Positions 25,392 to 33,058 of a stretch of DNA of 64,000 nt are shown here, piece after piece (the first letter of the stretch is position 1; every line of letters begins with the position of its first letter). Origin of the DNA: Coprococcus comes ATCC 27758 (GTDB taxonomy: Bacteria > Bacillota > Clostridia > Lachnospirales > Lachnospiraceae); contig NZ_CP102277.1 of NCBI RefSeq assembly GCF_025149785.1, forward strand, positions 3,309,067 through 3,373,066, given 5' to 3'. A program made the position numbers and the translations under genes. A model generated the notes under the pieces. The model saw only the letters and a list, made by a program, of their open reading frames with translations, searched no databases and had not been told where the DNA came from.

Positions 25392-28300
25392 ATGAATAAG
25401 CTAGTAAAGCGATTGCTGACAGGAACGCTTGCTTTTGCAACCATTCTCACGGCATTACCAGTGACGGCGGTTCATGCTTCCGGCAATCAATACTGGACAG
25501 AATCAGCAGAACGTGTCGGCTACATTGAACAAATTATGAATGATGGTTCTATCAAATCTACGTTCCATGAGGGACACATGAAAGTTGAGGGCGAAACTGC
25601 CTACTGCGTGGACATCAATACCAATTTCAAGAATGGATATAAAACAAGGTCTGACGCAAGTACACGAATGAGTAGTGATCAGATTGCGGACGTTGCTCTT
25701 TCCTTAGAGTACGTCAAGCAATATACCGCTACTCATACAGGGCTGAATAACAACCAGAAGTATTTGCTGGAACAGTGTGTTGTCTGGCAGAGATTGAGCG
25801 AACAGCTCGGCTGGCAGTGCGACAACGTCAGAGCTTCCTATAATGAAATCTCACAGGCGGTACAGAATGAAGTGTACGCTGGTGCGAAAGCATTTGTGAA
25901 AGAAAACAAAGGACGCTATGAATGTGGTGGTTACATCTACACTGGCGAAGGACAGGACATCGGACAGTTCTGGGCGAAGTTAAATGTAGGAAATGCAAAA
26001 GTCAAAAAGACTTCTTCCAATCCCACGGTCACAGATGGTAACGCCAGTTATTCCTTTGAGGGTGCGACATTTGGTGTCTATTCTGATAAGGGCTGTAACA
26101 GCCAGCTTGCCACACTTACTGCCGATGGAAACGGCGATACCAAAGAAGTTGAGGTAAAAGCCGGAACAGTTTACATCAAAGAACTTTCCGCACCAAAAGG
26201 TTACAAGTTGGATTCTACTGTTCATTCCTTAAATGTGGAAGTTGGAAAAACAGCGACTTTGACTGTTGCTGATACTCCAAAAGTCACAGAAACTTTGATT
26301 GATTTATTTAAAATCGACATGGAAACAGGAAAATCTACTCCACAGGGAACTGCTTCTTTAGAGGGTGCAGAGTTCACATGGAGCTATTATGACGGATACT
26401 ACAATGCAGATAATCTACCTGCAAAAGCTACCCGTACATGGACAACGAAAACCGTTGCCGAAAAAGACAGTGACGGAACTATCCATTATGTATCCAGACT
26501 TGCCGACAGCTACAAAGTATCCGGCGACAGCTTCTATACACAGGACGGTAAAAATGTACTGCCACTTGGTACACTCACTGTCACAGAAACAAAAGCACCA
26601 AACGGCTACTTATTAGATGGTGCATATATGCAGGCTGACGGAAGTTCCGAACAGATTAAGGGAACATACCTTACACAGATTTCCGAAGATAGCGAACTTG
26701 CCGTACTTTCTGGAAGCAATCAGTATTCCGTATCCGACAAGGTTATCTGTGGCGGTGTAAAAATCCAGAAACGTGACCTTGAAACAAAGGATACCAAAGC
26801 ACAGGGAAGTGCTACCTTACAGTACACAGAATTTAATATCATTTCCTTAAATGACAGTCCTGTACTGGTTGAGGGAAAATTATACAGCAAGAATGAAACC
26901 GTAAAGAAGATTCAGACAGGCATTGACGGAATCGCTTCTACTTCTGCTGACTTACTCCCTTACGGAAATTACAGATTAGAAGAAAGCAAAGCACCAGAGG
27001 GCTACTTGACAGACGGTGCAAAAACAATCGACTTTTCTATCACGGAAGATGGAAAAATCGTGGACTTGACCGACAAATCTCACTCTGTCTACAACCAGAT
27101 TAAACGTGGCGATATTGAGGGTGTAAAAATCGGTGCAGGTACACACAAACGTCTTGCAGGTGTTCCATTCAGAATTACAAGCAAGACAACGGGAGAATCC
27201 CATATTGTAGTTACTGACAACAACGGTCAGTTCTCCACTGCTTCAAGCTGGGCTTCCCATAAGGTCAATACTAATGCCGGAAAATCCAGTGAGGACGGTG
27301 TATGGTTTGGAACTTCTGAACCAGACGACAGCAAAGGTGCATTACTTTATGATACTTATGTGATTGAGGAATTAAAGTGTGATTCCAACGCCGGATTTAA
27401 GCTGATTCCAGCTTTTGAGATAGTCGTATCCAGAAATAAAGTGACCATTGATTTAGGTACGCTTACCGATGAATACGAAAAAGAAATCACAATCCATACC
27501 ACAGCTACCGACAAGAAAACAGGCGAAAAGATGATTGTTGCCGGAAAAGACATCAAGATCGTGGACGAAGTCACACTTGATGGATTGGAAACAGGCAGAA
27601 AATATAAACTTTCCGGCTGGCAGATGGTAAAGGAAGAAAATGCGGAACTTCTCATTGATGGGAAACGTGTAGACAGTGATTATACCTTTACTGCTGACAG
27701 CGAAAAAATGACGGTTAAGATTACTTACAGTTTTGATGGTTCAGCTCTTGGTGGTCAGAACCTTGTTACCTTTGAGGAATTGTACGATATGAGCAATCCG
27801 AAAGAGCCTGTCAAGGTTGCCGAACATAAAGACATCAACGATGATGGACAGACTGTTCTTATCACAGAACGTATCATCAAAATCCATACGACCGCTACGG
27901 ACAAGAACGGCAAGAAAGAAATCGAAGCCGGAAAAGATGTAACGATTGTGGATAAAGTCACATTAGATGGTCTGGAAGTTGGAACAAAATACAAACTTTC
28001 CGGCTGGCAGATGTTAAAAGAGAAAAATGCAGAACTTCTGATTGATGGAAAGAAAGTATCCAATAATTATGAGTTTACAGCCGACAATGAAAAAATGACG
28101 GTTGAGATTGCCTTTACCTTTGATGGTTCTTCTCTTGGTGGTAAAAACCTTGTTACCTTTGAGGAGTTATACGATATGACCAATCCAGACGAACCAAAGA
28201 AAGTGACGGAACATAAGGACATTACAGACGATGGACAGACTGTGACAATCAAGGAAGTGCCGGAAATCCCAGACACACCAAAGGATACCGACACGCCGGA

Positions 28301-28445
28301 TACACCATCTACGGTTACTAAGACAAGTGACAGCCCAAAAACAGGCGACAATACCAATATCTATGCTTATCTTGCCATGCTCGGTTTTTCCTGCGTAGGG
28401 CTTGGCGGTATGCTTTACTTCAAACGCCGTAGAAAGAAATCATAA
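25392..28445 (+). CDS. Sortase-anchored VaFE/SpaA-repeat surface adhesin
   Basis: 1017 residues. Signal peptide (about 1-30, cleavage near VHAS/G). An N-terminal domain (about 31-190) with YCVDIN and QCVVWQRL has the Cys and Gln expected of a thioester adhesion domain. Four SpaA/Cna-B-like beta domains (about 200-690) follow, then two long VaFE-type repeats (about 695-950; each has HTTATDK...VDxVTLDGLE...SGWQM...VTFEELYD), a Pro/Thr-rich stalk, an SPKTG sorting signal (variant of LPXTG), a membrane helix and a basic tail. No sortase gene is in the element, so a host sortase must anchor it. AAAGGAG precedes the ATG. Probable role: contact with host matrix or with recipient cells. Confidence 0.9.
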   Translation: MNKLVKRLLTGTLAFATILTALPVTAVHASGNQYWTESAERVGYIEQIMNDGSIKSTFHEGHMKVEGETAYCVDINTNFKNGYKTRSDASTRMSSDQIADVALSLEYVKQYTATHTGLNNNQKYLLEQCVVWQRLSEQLGWQCDNVRASYNEISQAVQNEVYAGAKAFVKENKGRYECGGYIYTGEGQDIGQFWAKLNVGNAKVKKTSSNPTVTDGNASYSFEGATFGVYSDKGCNSQLATLTADGNGDTKEVEVKAGTVYIKELSAPKGYKLDSTVHSLNVEVGKTATLTVADTPKVTETLIDLFKIDMETGKSTPQGTASLEGAEFTWSYYDGYYNADNLPAKATRTWTTKTVAEKDSDGTIHYVSRLADSYKVSGDSFYTQDGKNVLPLGTLTVTETKAPNGYLLDGAYMQADGSSEQIKGTYLTQISEDSELAVLSGSNQYSVSDKVICGGVKIQKRDLETKDTKAQGSATLQYTEFNIISLNDSPVLVEGKLYSKNETVKKIQTGIDGIASTSADLLPYGNYRLEESKAPEGYLTDGAKTIDFSITEDGKIVDLTDKSHSVYNQIKRGDIEGVKIGAGTHKRLAGVPFRITSKTTGESHIVVTDNNGQFSTASSWASHKVNTNAGKSSEDGVWFGTSEPDDSKGALLYDTYVIEELKCDSNAGFKLIPAFEIVVSRNKVTIDLGTLTDEYEKEITIHTTATDKKTGEKMIVAGKDIKIVDEVTLDGLETGRKYKLSGWQMVKEENAELLIDGKRVDSDYTFTADSEKMTVKITYSFDGSALGGQNLVTFEELYDMSNPKEPVKVAEHKDINDDGQTVLITERIIKIHTTATDKNGKKEIEAGKDVTIVDKVTLDGLEVGTKYKLSGWQMLKEKNAELLIDGKKVSNNYEFTADNEKMTVEIAFTFDGSSLGGKNLVTFEELYDMTNPDEPKKVTEHKDITDDGQTVTIKEVPEIPDTPKDTDTPDTPSTVTKTSDSPKTGDNTNIYAYLAMLGFSCVGLGGMLYFKRRRKKS

Positions 28446-28497
28446 GGCGGTAATGTAGCGGTTGGTAAAGAGTTCAAGGTCGCCACCCTTTTTGCAA

Positions 28498-28572
28498 CTT
28501 CACGCTCCCGTGAAGCACTTGGTTTACGGGAGCGTGAAGTCCACTAGGGGCGTGGGGAGTGTAGCTCCCCAC
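28498..28572. promoter_or_regulatory. Paired hairpins upstream of the DUF961 genes
   Basis: A perfect 14-bp inverted repeat (28498-28511 with 28526-28539; CTTCACGCTCCCGT arm) and an 8-bp one (GTGGGGAG/CTCCCCAC, 28552-28572). The first arm can instead fold on itself (CTTCACG-ctcc-CGTGAAG), so two exclusive folds exist. It may be a leader switch, a replication or strand-transfer signal, or a protein site; there is no T-run. Confidence 0.5.
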
Positions 28573-28623
28573 AACATACAGCAGGAAAGAAAATAAAACA
28601 GAAAGAAAAGAGGTCAATCATTT

Positions 28624-28947
28624 ATGGAATTAAGATTTGTCGTACCAAACATGGAAAAGACATTCGGGAACTTGGAGTTTGCCGGAGAAAATACTACGGA
28701 ACAGCAGAGAATCAACGGGCGTATGGCTGTCATTACCAGAAGCTACAACCTGTATTCCGATGTGCAGAGAGCCGATGATGTTGTCGTTGTGCTTCCTGCC
28801 AAAGCTGGCGAAAAACATTTCTCGCCGGAGCAGAAAGTAAAACTTATCAATCCTCGAATCACTACTGATGGCTATAAAATCGGGGAACGTGGATTTGTCA
28901 ATTACATCTTACTTGCAGACGATATGTTACCAGTGGAAAGTAAATAA
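28624..28947 (+). CDS. DUF961-family ICE protein (Tn916 ORF22/23-like)
   Basis: 107 residues of the DUF961 (YdcP-like) family found at the head of Tn916- and ICEBs1-type elements. Recognisable features: the opening MELRFVVPNMEKTFG, the segment RINGRMAVITRSYNLYSDVQRADDVVVVLP and the end VKLINPRITTDGYKIGERGFVNYILLADDM. The exact job is not settled; members are needed for or associated with conjugation. It is followed at 15 bp by a second paralogue. GAGGTCAATC lies before the ATG. Confidence 0.88.
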   Translation: MELRFVVPNMEKTFGNLEFAGENTTEQQRINGRMAVITRSYNLYSDVQRADDVVVVLPAKAGEKHFSPEQKVKLINPRITTDGYKIGERGFVNYILLADDMLPVESK

Positions 28948-28962
28948 GGGGGTATTCAGATT

Positions 28963-29346
28963 ATGAGATTAGCAAATGGAATCGTCATTGATAAAGAAAA
29001 GACTTTCGGAGTGTTGAAGTTCTCCGCATTACGCCGTGAGGTTCATGTACAGAATGAAGATGGGACGGTCAGTGAGGAAATCAAGGAACGTACTTACGAT
29101 TTAAAATGCAACACACAGGGACGCATGATACAGGTATCCGTTCCGGCGACTGTTCCGTTAAAGGACTATGACTACAACGCCGAAGTGGAACTTATCAATC
29201 CTGTTGCAGATACGGTAGCCAATGCAAATTACCGTGGTGCAGATGTGGACTGGTATGTAAAAGCAGACGATATTGTTTTGAAGAACAAAGGCACTCATGC
29301 CGGAAATCCACAGAACAATGCTCCACAGCAACCGCCGAAGAAATAA
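28963..29346 (+). CDS. DUF961-family ICE protein, second paralogue
   Basis: 127 residues, paralogous to the gene before it (shared KTFG opening and VELINPxxxT...DWYVKADDI end). The first third, FSALRREVHVQ...GTVSEEIKERTYDLKC, is typical of the longer DUF961 form (Tn916 ORF23-like). The C-terminal 20 residues are rich in Asn, Gln and Pro. The pair is co-transcribed. Downstream, base composition turns markedly AT-rich, marking the start of a cargo insertion. Confidence 0.88.
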   Translation: MRLANGIVIDKEKTFGVLKFSALRREVHVQNEDGTVSEEIKERTYDLKCNTQGRMIQVSVPATVPLKDYDYNAEVELINPVADTVANANYRGADVDWYVKADDIVLKNKGTHAGNPQNNAPQQPPKK

Positions 29347-29436
29347 GTTCATAACTTAGATTTTCTGTTGTACGGGTCGTATATAATTGATATAATATAC
29401 TTATCTAATCAAATCGGAATTTTGTGAGATGTTGGT

Positions 29437-29838
29437 ATGAGTGAATTTATGATATTAGCGATTGTATTTATTTCAATGTTGGTTTTGTTTTATTTTTTAT
29501 GGGTCAACGGATATATGATTTTGAACGCAAAACGAGCCTTATTATTTGTTGGTTCACTCAGAGGGAAAAATAAATGCGAAGTTTCTTTTTCATCTTGTAG
29601 CGGATATGTAAAAAAGGTAATAAAATTTAACGAAAGTCGTGAATATACTTTTAAGTTGGATGGCGATGTCTCAAAAGGAAGTATCCATGTTATTGTAGAA
29701 AATAAAAATAAAGATACCATATTAGATTTGACACCAGAGATAAAAACCGGTATGTTGACTGTCGATGAAAAATGTAGATATTATCTAATGCTTAAATTTG
29801 AAAAAGCAGATGGCAAGATTAAGTTACAATGGGATTAG
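29437..29838 (+). CDS. AT-rich cargo protein with N-terminal membrane helix
   Basis: 133 residues; a membrane helix at about 5-27 (ILAIVFISMLVLFYFLWVNGY) and a beta-rich soluble part outside or beneath the membrane. Family not recognised. Codon use is visibly more AT-rich than the flanking transfer genes, and the AT-rich spacer before it probably holds its own promoter. With the next two genes it forms a cargo cassette between DUF961 and FtsK. Confidence 0.6.
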   Translation: MSEFMILAIVFISMLVLFYFLWVNGYMILNAKRALLFVGSLRGKNKCEVSFSSCSGYVKKVIKFNESREYTFKLDGDVSKGSIHVIVENKNKDTILDLTPEIKTGMLTVDEKCRYYLMLKFEKADGKIKLQWD

Positions 29839-29900
29839 TGGGTATATAGTTTATAAAATCATCATTTTTCAAATCGGGATTTAATGGGGAGGATATGGAT

Positions 29901-30227
29901 ATGAAAAAGTATTTCAAAGAAATCGCAATCTTAATTGCACAACTACTCATGTTTTATGTATTTCCATTAACGGCAGGACCTACTGATGCTATGGGAATGG
30001 TGTTTTTAATTATAGTTGCAACCTTCGTACTTGCGATAATTATGGGCAGTGTATCAAAGAAAAAAGCCAAGTATGTGTATCCGCTTTTGGTTTCTGTTCT
30101 TTTTATTCCTTCCGTTTTCATCTATTATAATGAATCTGCACTCATACACTCCATTTGGTATTTGGTAATTTCTTCTGTAGGATTGTTGATAGGTGCTTTG
30201 ATGCAGTATTTCTTTAGTAGAAAGTGA
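29901..30227 (+). CDS. AT-rich cargo membrane protein
   Basis: About 108 residues with three to four membrane helices (LLMFYVFPLTAG, FLIIVATFVLAIIMG, PLLVSVLFIPSVFIYY, WYLVISSVGLLIGALM). Family not recognised; the pattern resembles small Msb-type or immunity-like membrane proteins but this is weak. GGGGAGG at 29887-29892 favours the ATG at 29901 over the one at 29895. It is immediately followed by the DUF2185-like gene. Confidence 0.6.
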   Translation: MKKYFKEIAILIAQLLMFYVFPLTAGPTDAMGMVFLIIVATFVLAIIMGSVSKKKAKYVYPLLVSVLFIPSVFIYYNESALIHSIWYLVISSVGLLIGALMQYFFSRK

Positions 30228-30259
30228 AACAAATATCAGTTTGTAAGGGAGAGTTGAAG

Positions 30260-30616
30260 ATGAGATTATTTGATAAATTCAAAAACAAAAATACCAAAAT
30301 TACTTTTATTGAAAATGCTGGTGGAGTTATCATCACAAAATCAATTTATCAGGGAACTTCTAAATTAAAATGGCTCTTTCGGGAAGAAAGCGTAAATCCG
30401 TCGGATAACGGTTGGCGAGCAATCGGAGATAATGATACACAGGAATACTTAGATAATCCCGAAAATTCTATGGTAGTAGATTTTAACACTCTTGCAAATA
30501 TCGAACCAGCAGTTTTATCAGTATATGACATGCCAGTAGGTGCAGATTTAGAGTTTTGTTTTGATGATACTGGTAGATATTTTATTGATACTAATACAGG
30601 AAATCGAATAAAGTAA
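30260..30616 (+). CDS. DUF2185-like protein, possible orphan immunity protein
   Basis: 118 residues. The segments GGVIITKSIYQGTSKLKWLFREE, DNGWRAIGDNDTQEYLDNPEN and DTNTGNRI match my memory of DUF2185 (Imm33-type) proteins, a family with members encoded beside polymorphic toxins. No toxin gene is nearby, so this would be an orphan copy. The frame opens at 30224 but AAGGGAGAG lies before the ATG at 30260, which is preferred. It ends the first cargo cassette; a hairpin terminator follows. Confidence 0.65.
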   Translation: MRLFDKFKNKNTKITFIENAGGVIITKSIYQGTSKLKWLFREESVNPSDNGWRAIGDNDTQEYLDNPENSMVVDFNTLANIEPAVLSVYDMPVGADLEFCFDDTGRYFIDTNTGNRIK

Positions 30617-30663
30617 AAGAGAACTAAAAATCACAGTTTTACAATTCAATACTTATGTCCACA

Positions 30664-30694
30664 AAGCAGTTAGTCTACACGATTGACTGCTTTT
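30664..30694 (+). terminator. Hairpin terminator before the FtsK/TcpA gene
   Basis: AAGCAGT (30664-30670) pairs with ACTGCTT (30686-30692), followed by TTCTTA. It separates the cargo cassette from the transfer gene, whose AAAGGAG ribosome site follows 20 bp later. Confidence 0.6.
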
Positions 30695-30719
30695 CTTACG
30701 TCCAAAGAAAGGAGTTTAT

Positions 30720-32111
30720 ATGAAAGTATGGCAAAAATCTAAAGGTAACAGGATTCGTGCCGGTGACAAATCGCTGGTCTATCATTTCTGTATTGGCTGG
30801 CTGTTGCTCCTGTTTGTTGCGGTATTCTTGCTACTGAACCTGCGACAGCCTCTTGTTACAGACTGGAAAGAATTTAACCTGCTCCATGCCGGAATTACTT
30901 GGACTGCCTACAACTCCATTACGGTTCTGATAGCGACTGGTATTTGTGTATTGGTCACTTTTCTCTACTACCGTTACGGATATGACCGTATCAAGCGGTT
31001 GTTTCACAGGCAAAAACTGGCTCGCATGGTGCTGGAAAATAAATGGTATGAAGCAGAAAACACCAAAGACAGCGGTTTTTTCACTGACCTGCAAAGCAGA
31101 TCAAGAGAAAAAATCGTGTGGTTTCCAAAAATCTACTACCAGATGGACAATGGTTTGTTGCATATTCTGTGTGAAATCACAATGGGAAAATATCAAGAAC
31201 AGCTCCTGTCCTTAGAGGATAAACTGGAATCGGGGCTGTACTGTGAGCTGACCGACAAGACACTGCATGACGGCTATATCGAATACACCCTGCTCTATGA
31301 TATGATAGCGAACCGTATTTCGATTGATGAAGTGGTTGCCGAAAACGGCGGTCTGCGGTTAATGAAAAATCTGGTGTGGGAATATGATTCACTTCCCCAT
31401 GCCCTTATCTGCGGTGGTACAGGTGGTGGAAAGACATATTTTCTATTGACCATCATTGAAGCCCTGCTTAGAACCAATGCGGATTTATATATTCTTGACC
31501 CGAAGAACGCTGACCTTGCAGACTTGGGAACGGTCATGGGAAATGTCTACCACACGAAAGACGATATGATTGACTGCGTCAATACCTTTTATAAGGGCAT
31601 GGTCACACGCTCGGAAGAAATGAAACTACACCCGAACTACCGCACAGGAGAAAACTATGCCTATCTGGGACTTGCTCCACAGTTCCTTATCTTTGATGAA
31701 TATGTGGCGTTCTTGGAAATGCTCACAACAAAAGAAAGCACCGCCCTGTTAAGCCAGTTAAAGAAAATCGTCATGCTTGGCAGACAGGCTGGATACTTTC
31801 TGATTGTGGCTTGCCAGCGTCCAGACGCAAAGTATTTCGGGGACGGTATCAGAGATAACTTCAACTTCCGTGTGGGGCTTGGTCGCATGAGTGAACTCGG
31901 CTACGGTATGCTCTTTGGAAGTGATGTGAAAAAACATTTTTTCCAGAAGCGAATCAAGGGGCGTGGATACTGTGATGTAGGAACAAGTGTCATATCTGAA
32001 TTTTATACTCCCCTTGTACCCAAAGGCTATGATTTCTTAGGTACGATTGGGGAACTTGCAGAAAGGAGAACAGAAAAAAAGGCTCTGGAACAATCCGAAG
32101 CCTTACTTTAA
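30720..32111 (+). CDS. FtsK/SpoIIIE-type conjugation coupling ATPase (Tn916 ORF21, TcpA)
   Basis: 463 residues. Two N-terminal membrane helices (about 24-45 and 65-85), then a P-loop domain with Walker A GGTGGGKTYF (about residue 235), Walker B FLIFDEYVAF and a conserved ARQ-type segment QAGYFLIVACQRPDAKYFGDG. It is the coupling protein that delivers the relaxase-bound strand to the transfer channel at the membrane. AAAGGAG precedes the ATG. Its 3' end overlaps the convergent HTH gene by 9 bp. Confidence 0.93.
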   Translation: MKVWQKSKGNRIRAGDKSLVYHFCIGWLLLLFVAVFLLLNLRQPLVTDWKEFNLLHAGITWTAYNSITVLIATGICVLVTFLYYRYGYDRIKRLFHRQKLARMVLENKWYEAENTKDSGFFTDLQSRSREKIVWFPKIYYQMDNGLLHILCEITMGKYQEQLLSLEDKLESGLYCELTDKTLHDGYIEYTLLYDMIANRISIDEVVAENGGLRLMKNLVWEYDSLPHALICGGTGGGKTYFLLTIIEALLRTNADLYILDPKNADLADLGTVMGNVYHTKDDMIDCVNTFYKGMVTRSEEMKLHPNYRTGENYAYLGLAPQFLIFDEYVAFLEMLTTKESTALLSQLKKIVMLGRQAGYFLIVACQRPDAKYFGDGIRDNFNFRVGLGRMSELGYGMLFGSDVKKHFFQKRIKGRGYCDVGTSVISEFYTPLVPKGYDFLGTIGELAERRTEKKALEQSEALL

Positions 32112-32303
32112 TTTCAAGATGTCATTAGGTGTGCAGTCCAGATATTCACACAACTTTGCTAAGATGGAGAAGTCGATTCTGGTCACTTTGTTTTTGCAGT
32201 AGTTGTTGAGCTGTGTCCTCTGTAAATTACAGGCTTCACAGACTTTGTTTTTACTGATATTCTTTTCTTTGAGAAGATTTTCTAAATCCATGTATACTGT
32301 CAT
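32103..32303 (-). CDS. Small Cro/CI-type HTH regulator
   Basis: 66 residues forming one XRE-like helix-turn-helix (MDLENLLKEKNISKNKVCEACNLQRTQLNNYC...IDFSILAKLCEYLDCTPNDIL). GAGGT lies before the ATG on the minus strand. It is the only ICE gene that opposes the transfer operon, and its 3' end overlaps the FtsK gene, a usual place for an element repressor. Which promoter it controls cannot be told; the AT-rich divergent gap to 32411 is a candidate. Confidence 0.8.
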   Translation of the reverse strand: MTVYMDLENLLKEKNISKNKVCEACNLQRTQLNNYCKNKVTRIDFSILAKLCEYLDCTPNDILKLK

Positions 32304-32410
32304 TTTTGTTTACCTCGTCTTTTAATCAAATTATAAATATAGCTGTATTGAAAAATAAGCTGTTTTGCTCTACACTTGTACTGTAATACAGGTGTACGGA
32401 GGAAATTAAA

Positions 32411-32824
32411 ATGATAAGAAAACGGACAATAATTATAGTAATCACTATACTTCTGCTCTTGGCAGGAATCCTGTTTTACCTGCAATGGGGACGACAGATG
32501 GACGTATCTTCTTCGTCTGGCTCTGGCTCTGATAACCATTATGAGCTACGGGTGTCGGTCATACTCAACACTTTGGTCGTGACCGATCAACAGAAATGTG
32601 CGGAACAAATATTTGAAAAATGCAGGGACAACTCTTTTCACAGTGTCCGTTTCAGTTATGATATTCAGATTCCCCACGCACTTTCTGTTACGGTCTACAA
32701 GAACCAGAAAGACGCTGAATCCGGCAACTCGGCATTTAGCTTTTCCTATCGGCAGGAGAACCAGATAGACGGCACATACAATATTGTGGACAATCCAGAA
32801 AAATTTACTCTGGAAATGGACTGA
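32411..32824 (+). CDS. ICE-conserved hypothetical protein with N-terminal membrane anchor
   Basis: 137 residues: one membrane helix (about 7-25), a Ser/Gly linker, then a soluble domain with Cys at CAEQIFEKC and a C-terminal segment ending in EKFTLEMD. Similar proteins occur at this place in Lachnospiraceae Tn916-like elements as far as I recall, without a known function. It lies between the HTH gene and oriT, on the transfer strand. Confidence 0.65.
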   Translation: MIRKRTIIIVITILLLLAGILFYLQWGRQMDVSSSSGSGSDNHYELRVSVILNTLVVTDQQKCAEQIFEKCRDNSFHSVRFSYDIQIPHALSVTVYKNQKDAESGNSAFSFSYRQENQIDGTYNIVDNPEKFTLEMD

Positions 32825-32890
32825 TTGTACACATAAGGCAGGACGGACAGGTGGCGTGCGAAGCGAAAGCCACAGGTACGGACTAGCCTT

Positions 32891-32949
32891 GCTGGTGTGG
32901 CGGTAGCCACGCCAGCAGACAATAGCCCCTCGATATCTAACAGAGGGGC
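32891..32949 (+). other. Origin of transfer (oriT) with nic hairpin
   Basis: Inverted repeat GCCCCTC-N11-GAGGGGC (32925-32931, 32943-32949) whose loop contains ATCTAACA, the layout of the Tn916/ICEBs1 oriT hairpin. A larger imperfect repeat GCTGGTGTGGC / GCCACGCCAGC (32891-32916) lies just upstream. Position directly before the MobT relaxase gene is as in Tn916. The exact nick cannot be placed from sequence alone. Confidence 0.78.
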
Positions 32950-32975
32950 ACAAATCACAAGGAAACATACACAAA

Positions 32976-33058
32976 AGTTACCAATTCTTGGCTAAAATTA
33001 AGCGTTTGGTAGCTTTTTTTATTGCTGTGACATCAGATGAAAAATGTCACATTTTTTT
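32976..33058 (+). terminator. Tandem terminators between oriT and the relaxase gene
   Basis: Terminator 1: AGTTACCAA (32976-32984) with TTGGTAGCT (33006-33014), then seven T. The first arm can instead pair locally (CCAATTCTTGG). Terminator 2: TGTGACAT (33026-33033) with ATGTCACA (33044-33051), then seven T. They precede the relaxase ribosome site AAAGGGGG (33061-33068), so MobT expression should depend on read-through. Confidence 0.7.
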
